Assembly (NCBI GenBank): GCA_002352205.1
Contig: DEHZ01000009.1
Location: forward strand, 4,450 to 68,449
Direction of reading: 5' to 3'
DNA: 64,000 nucleotides
From: Flavobacterium sp. UBA2787
GTDB lineage: Bacteria; Bacteroidota; Bacteroidia; Flavobacteriales; Flavobacteriaceae
In this document: piece after piece, positions 37,595-46,409 of the stretch
Layout: the number at the start of each line of letters is the position of its first letter
Numbering within the stretch: the stretch's first letter is position 1
The notes under the pieces: generated by a model
What the model was told of the DNA's origin: nothing
The model's database searches: none
Seen by the model: only the letters and a program-made list of their open reading frames with translations
Position numbers and translations under genes: made by a program

Positions 37595-39949
37595 TTACTT
37601 CAACTCATCCAACAATTCATGATAGGAGTATTTTTTCTCTGAGATTTCAGTGTTCAACACCTTTACTCTAAATGCCTTTAAACCTGAAATACCCTGCAAG
37701 TCTTCCACCTCAAATCGTTCTAAAGCGGGTTCTAAAATCTTTTTGAATTGTAGGTATTTGATATATTTTAAATATTCTGCTTCTTCTTGATTGTGTGAGT
37801 AAACAATGGTGATTTTCTCTTTTTCAGTGATGCGTTTATCGGTTCCCTTGATGTTGGCTTTATCGATGCGTTTTTTCACCACTTCATAACGTGCATTATA
37901 GGAACCATCTACATCAAATCGTTTTTCATCCATTCTGAAACGAATAGAAATTGGTGAACTGAAAACCAAAATTAATGACGTTACATCCAACGAATAAGGC
38001 AATGTGTCTTTGATACGATGATGTTCTAATTCCATTTCGCAAAGTGTTTGCAACTGCCATAATCGAAGATTACTTAAATACATTTTATCGAAAGGAATAG
38101 TTGGAACAATCGATTCGCCAATGTATAAATTATGCTCTACGCCATCTGTTTTAAAACGTTCGTAATAATGAGGATAAATTTGTTGGGCTTCCAATTGTTT
38201 TGCATCTAAAACGGAGGCCAACTTTTTATTAATGACCGAAAGCGTATGATCAAAATCTTTTCGAGCATGATAGAACATGCTTGTTTTTGGATCAAGGTTG
38301 TCAAAATAAGCTTTTACTTTCGATTCTTCATTTTGTAAAGTAGTCAAAATCGGATGAATTTCTAATTCGATAAAACTCTGAACTTGTTGTTCTGTATCAG
38401 TTTTTAAAGGAGCATCCATTTCATTTAACAACTCTTTCAATTCAAACTTACGTTGTTCTACGATTAATAAATTTGAAGTAGATTTGAGTGTATCAAAAAT
38501 GTCAATAATGTTTTTGAGCTGATTCCTCAAATCGGTTTTGACCGTTTCATTTCGGTGTTCCGAAGAACTCTTGATGTCGATTTGACCATATAACGGATAA
38601 ACATTTTTAAAAACAATTTCTTTTAAAATATAATCTTTTGAAGACGTTATATTTTGAAAGTAATTTTTTGCTTCTCGTTTAAATTTCCAATACACACTTG
38701 GGTGGATAGTCGTATATTCTTTTTGAATAATAGCTTCCAATTGATTCTGCATGTCTGTAAAAGTTCGAATAATAGTGTCTTCCAAAAAAGGCATAATCAA
38801 TTCAAGTTTATTGGCATTAATCGAATTTAACGCTCTTACTTTGGAAGAAGCTAACTCCAAAATACCCAATAACTTATTGTTTTTAATTACAGGAGCCAAC
38901 AAACAACTTTGGATATTTTGACTTAAGAGCTTTTCGGCAAAGTATTTATTTTGTTCTTGTTTAGCAAATTCAGTAACATCGGGAATAATAAATACATTTT
39001 TGTTTTCAATCAAATATTCATACGAACAACCGCATAAAGCATTTTTACAATCCGCATCTTTTTGATCTAAAAGAATAAAACTAAACATGGTTTCTTCTTT
39101 AAAAACCGGCTTTTCAAACCGATCTTCTTCTTCATTATACATCGTAAATCCCAATTGCAAATCAGGTACTTTGAAAACGGAACGGAAAATTGAATTAGAC
39201 TTTTGTTTGCTTTCCGAATCTTTATTTTCGGGTCTGAGTAAATAGGTTTTTAAATTAGATACTGCATTTTCAACCGTAACATCCACCAAAGTTATAATTA
39301 CAAAACCTTTCAATATCCACGAATGGGGCGGAAACTTTTGTTTCCACAATTGCAAATTATCATAATTATCAATGAGTTCTTCTATTTCATTTTTCGATAA
39401 GTGTTTTACTTCTTCATTGGGAAAAATTTCAACAAAATCAGCATTGTATAATATTCTGTAATGCCTAATAATTCCGTTGGCATCCGGAATATCATAAAAT
39501 AATGGTTTACCAAAGTCTATGTTTTGACTGTAATGAGCATTGAGAATTAACGTGCAGTTCATGATATAAAACTGATGTTCATCAAAATCTCGAATATTCA
39601 TGTCGAATGTTTGACCTGCATCGTTTAGAATTTTCTTAAATCGCTCAGTATAATTAAAAGTAATATTTTGGAATGGAAGTGTAACTGCTTTTATTTCATT
39701 ATGCGTTAAAGCGGTAGGAAATAAATCAGCCAATAAATAAGTAATCAGTTGCTCATTTTCCTTTATAAAATTAAAATCGTCAATTCCAGTCATTAATTCC
39801 GGCTTAGAACTCACTTCTTTTAGTAATGCCTTTGCATAATTAGATCGATAGTCTACTGAAGACAAGGCAATTTCTTCCAAAACGTTAATAACTTTATGGA
39901 AGGAAATAAATGTTTTGAATGGGCTTTCAGTAAAGTAATTGTTTTCCAT
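37595..39949 (-). CDS. Large GAF-domain protein
   Basis: Encodes 784 residues with no signal peptide. Residues ~280-400 form a GAF-like domain (MFSFILLDQKDADCKNALCGCSYEYLIENKNVFIIPDVTEF, then IQSCLLAPVIKNNKLLGILELAS). The flanks have helical regions (IIQKEYTTIHPSVYWKFKREAKNYF) and a C-terminal domain without known motifs. No kinase, cyclase or output domain is recognised. The Cys-rich CKNALCGC in the GAF domain may bind a ligand or metal. Similar whole-length proteins are conserved in flavobacteria but uncharacterised. Confidence 0.75.
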   Translation of the reverse strand: MENNYFTESPFKTFISFHKVINVLEEIALSSVDYRSNYAKALLKEVSSKPELMTGIDDFNFIKENEQLITYLLADLFPTALTHNEIKAVTLPFQNITFNYTERFKKILNDAGQTFDMNIRDFDEHQFYIMNCTLILNAHYSQNIDFGKPLFYDIPDANGIIRHYRILYNADFVEIFPNEEVKHLSKNEIEELIDNYDNLQLWKQKFPPHSWILKGFVIITLVDVTVENAVSNLKTYLLRPENKDSESKQKSNSIFRSVFKVPDLQLGFTMYNEEEDRFEKPVFKEETMFSFILLDQKDADCKNALCGCSYEYLIENKNVFIIPDVTEFAKQEQNKYFAEKLLSQNIQSCLLAPVIKNNKLLGILELASSKVRALNSINANKLELIMPFLEDTIIRTFTDMQNQLEAIIQKEYTTIHPSVYWKFKREAKNYFQNITSSKDYILKEIVFKNVYPLYGQIDIKSSSEHRNETVKTDLRNQLKNIIDIFDTLKSTSNLLIVEQRKFELKELLNEMDAPLKTDTEQQVQSFIELEIHPILTTLQNEESKVKAYFDNLDPKTSMFYHARKDFDHTLSVINKKLASVLDAKQLEAQQIYPHYYERFKTDGVEHNLYIGESIVPTIPFDKMYLSNLRLWQLQTLCEMELEHHRIKDTLPYSLDVTSLILVFSSPISIRFRMDEKRFDVDGSYNARYEVVKKRIDKANIKGTDKRITEKEKITIVYSHNQEEAEYLKYIKYLQFKKILEPALERFEVEDLQGISGLKAFRVKVLNTEISEKKYSYHELLDELK

Positions 39950-40092
39950 ATAAAAAACTATATAACAAAAGTAATATATATTCTTAATACTGTATTTATC
40001 GATTAGGTTTTTGATGTTTTTTTAACAGACAGAAAGTAGTAAAGTATTTCAAAAAATAGGTTCAAGTGTCAAACCGCTATCAATTGAAACGA

Positions 40093-40164
40093 TCCACGAG
40101 TCCAGCGAATGCAGGGATTCCGTTTGAGGAAAAGTTACATGTTTGGGTGAATGTGGCAATTTGA
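40093..40164 (+). pseudogene. 3' fragment duplicating the deoxyinosine glycosylase gene
   Basis: The 24 codons here, ending in TGA, correspond codon for codon to the 3' end of the gene at 23067-23549 (STSPANAGIPFEEKLHVW and so on). Only a handful of bases differ in 64. Nothing upstream of this point resembles the gene. It is a truncated duplicate that has lost the active-site region, in a spacer (39950-40286) with no other gene. Confidence 0.85.
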
Positions 40165-40202
40165 TAATGTGCCGATGTATCTATTTGTATACTGTTGTTT
40201 TT

Positions 40203-40268
40203 AAAAAAAATACTGCCCATACAAGTAAGAAAAGTAGGTACAAGATTTCTTAATTAATATAGGCAGTA
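40203..40268 (-). terminator. Terminator of the YciF-like gene
   Basis: On the minus strand TACTGCCTATA (40268-40258) pairs with TATGGGCAGTA (40221-40211) across a 36-nt loop, and eight Ts follow. Confidence 0.6.
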
Positions 40269-40286
40269 CAAGCAAAAAAGTGATTC

Positions 40287-40769
40287 TTACATAGCTTTTT
40301 GGTTGAGTCTATTCTCTGCTAATTTATTCAACTTCTCATTAGCACCATATTCTTCATCCAGCGTTTTCTGCAGTTTTGCAGCAACATCGTCATGACCAAG
40401 CTCTTTTGCGTATCTAACAACTGTTCCATATCCAGAAATTTCGTAGTGTTCCACTCGTTGTGCTTCGGCAATCAGACCGGCATCCATCAAATGTTTATCT
40501 TCTACTTCTTTCATAAAACTTTCCGCTTCAGCAATCAACCCTTTCATGGCTTTACAAGTTTCGCCTTCCGGAGAAACGTTTAAACTATCACAAATCTCTC
40601 CCAATCGTTTTTTTTGTTCTTTAGTTTCTTCCAAATGGTCTTCAAAAGCTTTTTTTAACATACTGTCATTCGCATTCTCAGCCATTTTTGGCAGTGCTTC
40701 AAGCAACTGACTTTCTGCACTAAACAAATCTTTTAGTTGGTGTTCAAATAAATCTTGTAAGGTCTTCAT
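40287..40769 (-). CDS. YciF/DUF892-type ferritin-like stress protein
   Basis: Encodes 160 residues, all helical. LQDLFEHQLKDLFSAESQLLEALPKMAENA at the start and AQRVEHYEISGYGTVVRYAKELGHDDVAAKLQKTLDEE near the end are typical of the YciE/YciF family. Conserved Glu and His residues on the bundle (E18, E109, H110 region) could hold two metals. The family is induced by osmotic and general stress in enterobacteria. The adjacent DUF2383 gene points the same way. Confidence 0.88.
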   Translation of the reverse strand: MKTLQDLFEHQLKDLFSAESQLLEALPKMAENANDSMLKKAFEDHLEETKEQKKRLGEICDSLNVSPEGETCKAMKGLIAEAESFMKEVEDKHLMDAGLIAEAQRVEHYEISGYGTVVRYAKELGHDDVAAKLQKTLDEEYGANEKLNKLAENRLNQKAM

Positions 40770-40895
40770 AGTATATTTTTATGTTTATATGATAAAAGTA
40801 GTCTGAAATAATATGTTGGATTAATCGAAAAAAATCAATTATTAACTCAAATGAAATACAATACATTTTTTTTTATTTTTTTAGATGCATTTCGT

Positions 40896-41345
40896 CTACT
40901 TACAATAATAAAAGAAAATTTTATTGTGGTTCAAATCATTTTCAATACACTCTTTTTGCAAAGTCAAAAGTACCCGAGTGGAAGGCCGAAGAATCAAGGT
41001 TAATACAGCATCATATTTCTTTATTATTTCCTGTTCATCAGTTATGATTTTTTGCAGAATTTTTTCATCATCACAAGTCGAAAAAAACCAATTAAAATCA
41101 AACCACACCTCTTTTGCATAGGCCAAAATGCTTTGCTCGTCCTCTTCCGGATAGTCTAAAAAATCTAATTCGCCCTTAAATTCAGAAACAAACTCTTTAC
41201 TTTCCAACGCCTTTCTGTGAAAAAAAATTTTAATTTCACTCTTAGATGTGTGGATAGCAGCTATCATAAAACCCCTTTCGTTTTCTTGGAGAGATACCAA
41301 AAGCATTTTTAATTCTTCGCACAGTGTTTTGTCTTTTTCCGTCAT
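40896..41345 (-). CDS. DUF2383-type four-helix protein, paralogue
   Basis: Encodes 149 residues. It is a paralogue of 6229-6681 with the same order of motifs (LLVSLQENERGFMIA, VWFDFNWFFSTCDDEKIL, LRPSTRVLLTLQKECIENDLNHNK). It lies 126 bp upstream of the YciF-like gene on the same strand. Role unknown, probably stress-related. Confidence 0.76.
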   Translation of the reverse strand: MTEKDKTLCEELKMLLVSLQENERGFMIAAIHTSKSEIKIFFHRKALESKEFVSEFKGELDFLDYPEEDEQSILAYAKEVWFDFNWFFSTCDDEKILQKIITDEQEIIKKYDAVLTLILRPSTRVLLTLQKECIENDLNHNKIFFYYCK

Positions 41346-41354
41346 AATGTATTG

Positions 41355-41376
41355 TAATTAGTTCTACAACTAATTA
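41355..41376. promoter_or_regulatory. Perfect inverted repeat before the DUF2383 paralogue
   Basis: TAATTAGTT, CTAC, AACTAATTA: 9-bp arms with a 4-nt loop, 9 bp before the start codon. It may be an RNA hairpin that affects translation, or an operator. The rest of 41377-41686 is AT-rich spacer without a visible gene or consensus promoter. Confidence 0.45.
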
Positions 41377-41686
41377 AAGTGTAACGTGTTTAAACCGGTA
41401 TATTTTTAACCACTTTGATTATGCTATTATCTACATCTTTATGATACTTTTTAAAATCATCAATTTATTGATTTTCTGGATTATTATTCACGTACATATT
41501 CTTTTGTTTTATTATTTAGAAATGAAAACGTTTTAGTTCACCCGTTTCCTTTCAAAAAAATATGAATTTAATTTAAGATGCAAACTAAAAGCAAAATGTT
41601 GTGATTTAATTTCTTACACAATTTTTTTATTTTTTATATAATTTTATTTGTAGAAATTTAATTCGGTCAAAGGAAATTTATAACTG

Positions 41687-42904
41687 TTAATTCTCATCAA
41701 CTTTATCTACTACTTGTTTTTTTAACGATAACTTATTTATTGGCAAAGTGAAATAAAATGAGGAGCCTTTCCCTTCTAAACTTTCAACCCAAATAGTACC
41801 GCCGCTTTTTTCTAAAAAACCTTTAACTAACAATAGTCCGATTCCGGCACCTTTATCATTTTCTACTGCTTTGGAGAGTGATTTCATTTGAGGTGAAAAA
41901 AGTTCCTCTTGCGTTTCTTTAGACATTCCTATTCCGGAATCTTTTATTTTTACAATCATCATGTCTTCACTCTCATTGGCCGATACAGCAATTTTTCCTT
42001 CAACTTCAGAATGTTTAATCGCATTAGAAACTAAATTATGAAGTATAGAATTGACCATTTTAGCATCCCCGAAAACGACGCAATCGTCATCAACATCATT
42101 CCTGAAATTTATTGCATTGATGGCCGCTGTCTCTTTTAAAGTCTTAAAAACCTTGGTTACAGCTTCATTCAAACTGATGTTGGTGGGCTCAAATGCTTGG
42201 GCTGCATATTTTATTCTGGCCCACTCCACTAGATAATCTAACATTGCTAATTCATCTATTACAGCTATATGAAATTCATCCAATAACACTTTAACTAAAT
42301 CGGGTTCAATAGTATCATAATTTAATTTTAAGTATTCTGCACCTTGAATTATTCCCGCCAACGGACTTCTTAAATCGTGCGACAAAATAGCAAGCACATT
42401 TTCTTTGTGTGTATTCAATTCTTCCAGCTCTTTTGCATATTTTTTAATGGCATCTTCTGAGGCTTTTCTTGCTGTGATATCTCTCAAAATTTTCACATAA
42501 CCAATTACTTCATCCTCTTCATTTTTCAGTGGAAATACTAAACCATCAGCATAAAATGTAGATTCATCTTTACGTAAATGCCATCTAACATCATTTGATC
42601 TTCCTTCTTTTAAAGCAACATCAATTTCTAATTTAGGGATGCCGCTTTCTATATCTTCTTTAGTAAAAATTATTTCAAATGGCTTTCCAATAATTTCATC
42701 GGTAGTAAATTGAAATATTTTTGTGGCAGCCGAATTCCAACTATTGATGTTTAACTCTTTATCCACCGTAAAAATGGCGTAATCCTGTAAACTATCCACT
42801 ATTTGACTATAGAATTCTGCATTTGGTACATATTGTTCTTTCAAAATTTTATCAGTTTCCTTTTCCATCCTAACCCGTATACTTTTAATGTTATTTGAAT
42901 GCAC
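41687..42904 (-). CDS. PAS-domain sensor histidine kinase
   Basis: Encodes 405 residues from 42904, or 393 from the ATG at 42868. There is no membrane segment, so it senses inside the cell. A PAS/PAC domain (YSQIVDSLQDYAIFTVDKELNINSWN to EEDEVIGYVKILRDITARK, ~28-150) is followed by a HisKA domain (ILSHDLRSPLAGII, phospho-acceptor His). The HATPase domain has N (NLVSNAIKHSE), G1 (IKDSGIGM) and G2 (GAGIGLLLVKGFLEKSGG) boxes. No response regulator gene is next to it, so it is an orphan kinase. Confidence 0.92.
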   Translation of the reverse strand: MHSNNIKSIRVRMEKETDKILKEQYVPNAEFYSQIVDSLQDYAIFTVDKELNINSWNSAATKIFQFTTDEIIGKPFEIIFTKEDIESGIPKLEIDVALKEGRSNDVRWHLRKDESTFYADGLVFPLKNEEDEVIGYVKILRDITARKASEDAIKKYAKELEELNTHKENVLAILSHDLRSPLAGIIQGAEYLKLNYDTIEPDLVKVLLDEFHIAVIDELAMLDYLVEWARIKYAAQAFEPTNISLNEAVTKVFKTLKETAAINAINFRNDVDDDCVVFGDAKMVNSILHNLVSNAIKHSEVEGKIAVSANESEDMMIVKIKDSGIGMSKETQEELFSPQMKSLSKAVENDKGAGIGLLLVKGFLEKSGGTIWVESLEGKGSSFYFTLPINKLSLKKQVVDKVDEN

Positions 42905-43161
42905 TAAGCATATTGAACAAAAATATAGTTCTGTTGTTTAATTATGTTACATAACATTTTTTATATGTTGCAGATTTATGATGAAGTGTATAAACAATCC
43001 ATCTCAAAATGAATGAAACTTGAGAAGAAGAACTAAATAAGTTAGTTAAATCACGTTGCTTGACGATACAAATCAGCGAATATGAACTTTAGTTCGAATA
43101 AATTGTTTTTTTTTCATTCTGAAAGAAAGAAAAATTTTTCTCATGAAAGCTAAACCAACTA

Positions 43162-43190
43162 TTGAAATTGCATGAAAATTTTTATATTTG
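43162..43190 (+). promoter_or_regulatory. Bacteroidota-type promoter
   Basis: TTG (43162-43164) and TATATTTG (43183-43190) with an 18-nt spacer give a strong match, 105 bp before the 43296 gene. The rest of the 42905-43295 spacer is featureless. Confidence 0.6.
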
Positions 43191-43295
43191 AAATTCCATA
43201 AACAATTTTCTTGCGGTCTTCGGTGGGAGAATTCCTTTTGTATTTTTTATTGTTAAACATTAATATTAATTAGTAAAAACTTTTTCAATTAAGTC

Positions 43296-44795
43296 ATGAA
43301 AAAAATAATTTGTTTACTAGTATTTTTATCGCTCAATTTACTAAATGCTCAAGGGAATACACAATTAAAAATTACTGAAAGTACTGCTTTTAAGGATGAT
43401 ATTTTAGTAGATATGGGTGTGTTAGCAATTCACACAACCAATAGCGGTAAAACCGGATTGATAAGAGCCAACAAAAAAAACTTTTTAGTGGATGTTTTTG
43501 ACAAACAATTGACTAAAATAACGTCAAAAATTGTGGAGAGCGATAAAAAAGAGAGCTTCGACGGTTATGTAAGTTATGGTGACGAAATCAAATACATTAC
43601 TGTGATGTCTCCCAGTAAACGAGAACGAATCGTTTATTGTAATACCTTCAATATTGAAAATAATACGCATTCTAAAAAACAGCTTTTTACAGCCGATGTA
43701 GAAAAAGGAGGATTATTTACTGGGCGAAACAAACGTGGAACCAATGTAGCGATTTCACCCAACGGACAATACATTGCAATTGCTACCGACAACATTAAAA
43801 AGAATTTAAATTCGTATAAAGTACATGTTTTTGATTCGGAAACATTAGCTTTAGTTTTCGAAAAATCATACCAAGAAGACGCAGATAATTATTTTGAACC
43901 CAATGATTTATTTATCGATGACAATGCCACAGTATATCCTTTAGGAAAACTATTTATTAGTGGAAAATCAGAAAAAAAGGAAGGGAATGCCAATTATGAA
44001 TTTGTATTAAATAAAATTTCAAAAGACAACTACAAAAGTCTTAAAATTAGTTTAGAACAAGAGCTGTTCATCTCTTCACTTGCGATTAATTTTTATGAAA
44101 ACAAGTTAAATTTAGTTGGATTTTATTCCAACGAAAGAGCCGGAAACATAAAAGGGGGTTGTAATTTTGAGATTAATACCTCCACGCTATCCGTAAACTC
44201 AAAGAAGAGTAATGTTCTGCCAACAGATGTGTACAACGATTTATACGGTGATGCAAAAGCAGAACGACACGACAAAAATAAAAAAGAACTCAACTCCTTT
44301 TATGTAGATTATATAATAAGAGACAACTTAGGAAATACATTTCTGTTGGCAGAGGAGTTCTATACTACAACAACATACGTAGCCACCGGAATGAATGGGG
44401 CTGGATATTGGGTGACCAATTATCATTATGATGATATTTTGATTTTAAAATTTGATAAAACCGGAGAAATCAATTGGGGAAGAAGCATTTTTAAAAGGGC
44501 TAATTCACCTTCGTACAATGCCTTTTTAAAAGACGATAAATTGCACGTAATTCTAAATTCCGGTAAAAATTTAACTGAAAAAAAAGACGGAAGAACAAAA
44601 GTTTCTAAAGGTTGGTTTGAATCCAGTGCACTATATGACTTTACCTATTCGGAAAATGGAGAAGTGGAATACAATAAAATTCAAGACAATAAAGGAAATA
44701 ACTATTACCTGCCTTTTTACGGCACCTTTAACAACGACATATTTATTATGATGAGTGATGGCGTTAGAAAAAAACAGTTCATGATAGTGGAATAA
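43296..44795 (+). CDS. Secreted protein of unknown function
   Basis: Encodes 499 residues with a signal peptide (MKKIICLLVFLSLNLLNAQ). The body alternates short beta strands and turns (KGLFTGRNKRGTNVAISPNGQYIAIATDN, KVHVFDSETLALVFEKSY), which suggests a beta-propeller. It lacks a T9SS sorting domain, so it is probably periplasmic. I do not recognise a named family. The Asp-Asp-rich stretches (YHYDDILILKFDKTG) recur in flavobacterial proteins of this size. It is the last chromosomal gene before the tRNA-linked element. Confidence 0.68.
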   Translation: MKKIICLLVFLSLNLLNAQGNTQLKITESTAFKDDILVDMGVLAIHTTNSGKTGLIRANKKNFLVDVFDKQLTKITSKIVESDKKESFDGYVSYGDEIKYITVMSPSKRERIVYCNTFNIENNTHSKKQLFTADVEKGGLFTGRNKRGTNVAISPNGQYIAIATDNIKKNLNSYKVHVFDSETLALVFEKSYQEDADNYFEPNDLFIDDNATVYPLGKLFISGKSEKKEGNANYEFVLNKISKDNYKSLKISLEQELFISSLAINFYENKLNLVGFYSNERAGNIKGGCNFEINTSTLSVNSKKSNVLPTDVYNDLYGDAKAERHDKNKKELNSFYVDYIIRDNLGNTFLLAEEFYTTTTYVATGMNGAGYWVTNYHYDDILILKFDKTGEINWGRSIFKRANSPSYNAFLKDDKLHVILNSGKNLTEKKDGRTKVSKGWFESSALYDFTYSENGEVEYNKIQDNKGNNYYLPFYGTFNNDIFIMMSDGVRKKQFMIVE

Positions 44796-44845
44796 TTTTA
44801 ACTCTCTTGACCCACAAAGGATTTAAAACCTTAGAGGGTTAGCGT

Positions 44846-44884
44846 ACTAAGAAAACCTCAGTTAAAGCTGAGTTTTTTCTTAGT
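44846..44884. terminator. Long terminator hairpin beside the tRNA fragment
   Basis: ACTAAGAAAA-CCTCAG pairs with CTGAG-TTTTTTCTTAGT. It carries a T-run in both directions, so it can end the 43296 gene and the tRNA on the minus strand. Confidence 0.85.
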
Positions 44885-44912
44885 AGCGGGAACAGGACTC
44901 GAACCTGTGACA
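44884..44912 (-). other. 3' fragment of a tRNA gene: probable attachment site
   Basis: On the minus strand there is an intact T arm (ACAGG, TTCGAGT, CCTGT), a 7-nt acceptor strand TCCCGCT, and the discriminator A. CCA is not encoded, as usual in Bacteroidetes. The anticodon, D arm and 5' acceptor strand are missing; beyond the T arm the sequence is not tRNA-like. This is the scar left when an element integrates at a tRNA 3' end. The isotype cannot be determined. Confidence 0.75.
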
Positions 44913-44990
44913 CTTCAGGCAATCATATCAGCACTTTACAAGATTTCAGATTTTGAGTATGCCTAAAAGTGTGCCTTTTTATAATTTTTA

Positions 44991-45407
44991 CTACCATAAT
45001 AGAGTATTAATTATATTCTTTGAGTACCTAGAATTTGAAACTAACAAATATAGTTTTGAGTTGTTTTTAATAACCCACACCTCATTAGTCTTGGTTACAA
45101 ATCTACAAATTTTAATTTCTTCGTAATCAAGATTTTCTGAAAAGCAATTTAGTTTTAAGTTTACTATTTCAGATAATTCATTATAATCTGAATTTGAATT
45201 ATCAAAAGAAATTAATATTGCTTCTAGAGTATCTAGATTGAAAATTAATTCAGTTTTATATTTATGATAATTAAGAAACTTATTAAACTTTTTACCAATG
45301 TAAATATAACTATCACAACCCTGTAATCTATCATGTGCCAGTTCCAAATCAAACTCCCAAGTATCATATTGCATACCTAACTTGAAAGGTATATTTAATT
45401 GATTCAT
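44991..45407 (-). CDS. Element gene of unknown function
   Basis: Encodes 138 residues from ATG 45407. I reject the longer start at 45455 because a terminator of the upstream gene (45421-45447) lies inside that extension. The sequence (LGMQYDTWEFDLELAHDRLQGCDSYIYIG, TELIFNLDTLEAILISFDN, SKLYLLVSNSRY) suggests a small alpha/beta protein. No family recognised. It is the gene closest to the attachment site. Confidence 0.55.
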   Translation of the reverse strand: MNQLNIPFKLGMQYDTWEFDLELAHDRLQGCDSYIYIGKKFNKFLNYHKYKTELIFNLDTLEAILISFDNSNSDYNELSEIVNLKLNCFSENLDYEEIKICRFVTKTNEVWVIKNNSKLYLLVSNSRYSKNIINTLLW

Positions 45408-45420
45408 AACTTTTAGGTAT

Positions 45421-45447
45421 AAAAAAACCACCTTGTTGTAGGTGGTT
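45421..45447 (-). terminator. Intrinsic terminator after the lipoprotein gene
   Basis: AACCACC and GGTGGTT are perfect 7-bp arms around 7 nt. On the minus strand a seven-T run follows, 20 bp after the lipoprotein stop. Confidence 0.88.
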
Positions 45448-45466
45448 AAATTCAATATTTCTTCTA

Positions 45467-45904
45467 CTATTCAGCATATAGCATTTTAGGAGATTTCAAC
45501 CTTTTTACTTCTGCTGAACCTTCTTCATTAGAGAGCATTTCAAAATTTACTCGGGCATAATTCACTCCCATTTTTGGAACTAATCTTAGATAATATGTTT
45601 TTCCTGCTTGAGCATTTATAGTAAAGAATCTTTCTGTTTCAGCTTTAACAATAATCTTTTGTTCTCCTTGTGGCACATCAAAACAAATAAAACTTTTTGG
45701 TCCAACTACACCAACTTGATTATCCAGTTCATTTAAAAAAGCATTGAACTTTACAAACCCACCAAAATTGCCTGTTCTTACAAGGTAAATTCTAGCTTTA
45801 TCTGCTGGCAAAGGTTCATTATCAGTAAGTTTTTTAAATTGTTTTGTTGAAGCACATGATACAATAATAGTACATAGTAGTGCTAGAATAAGTGATTTTT
45901 TCAT
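45467..45904 (-). CDS. DUF2846-like lipoprotein
   Basis: Encodes 145 residues. The lipobox is IIVSCAST. The mature part (DKARIYLVRTGNFGGFVKFNAFLNE, DVPQGEQKIIVKAETERFFTINAQAGKTYYLRLVPKMG) fits the DUF2846 family of short surface or periplasmic lipoproteins, whose role is unknown. Last gene of a small minus-strand operon with the two genes upstream, closed by a terminator. Confidence 0.75.
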   Translation of the reverse strand: MKKSLILALLCTIIVSCASTKQFKKLTDNEPLPADKARIYLVRTGNFGGFVKFNAFLNELDNQVGVVGPKSFICFDVPQGEQKIIVKAETERFFTINAQAGKTYYLRLVPKMGVNYARVNFEMLSNEEGSAEVKRLKSPKMLYAE

Positions 45905-45914
45905 ATGATTTATT

Positions 45915-46409
45915 TTAGGGTTTAATAATTTGGTTGTACTCTAATTCATTGAAAATACTTTGAAATTCAATGATATTTCTAAACTCATTTTCATTGAGTT
46001 TGATTTTTAAACTTTTATATGGTTCTAATTGTATCAGAATAGATAATTCAGCTTCAAATACTAACTCAGAAGCTATACTTTGATACTTCTTATACCAGTC
46101 TAAAACTCCCTTTTTATCTTGTGCAATTAGCTTATATGATTCTACTAGTGTATTGAAGTATTCCTCTTTACTGTGCAGTTCTACTATTTCTTCTAACTTG
46201 TAATAGGTTTCAATAAATATGCAATTTTGGTCTCTCTTAGAACATACGCAAGGGTAAATATGAGTTGCTTTATCTTCAAGCCAAACTTTCCATTTATTGC
46301 AGCTTATTTCATTTAATAAATACTGAAAGCTGTTGTGATTATCTATTAACCAAGTTTTTATAATAGCTACCTTAAAGACATCATTAGAATCAAACTTTTT
46401 TAAGTTCAT
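45915..46409 (-). CDS. Element gene of unknown function, soluble
   Basis: Encodes 164 residues, mostly helical, with a CVCSKRDQNC cysteine cluster at about residue 54-63 (C-x-C...C), which could bind a metal. It overlaps the upstream membrane-protein gene by 20 bp, so the two are co-translated. No family recognised. Confidence 0.58.
   Translation of the reverse strand: MNLKKFDSNDVFKVAIIKTWLIDNHNSFQYLLNEISCNKWKVWLEDKATHIYPCVCSKRDQNCIFIETYYKLEEIVELHSKEEYFNTLVESYKLIAQDKKGVLDWYKKYQSIASELVFEAELSILIQLEPYKSLKIKLNENEFRNIIEFQSIFNELEYNQIIKP

Noticed and set aside
44884-44912. Functional tRNA gene
   Set aside because: Only the T arm and 3' acceptor strand are present; the D arm, anticodon arm and 5' strand are missing.
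45408-45455. Longer start for the 44991-45407 gene
   Set aside because: The extension would contain the terminator hairpin of the lipoprotein gene upstream.
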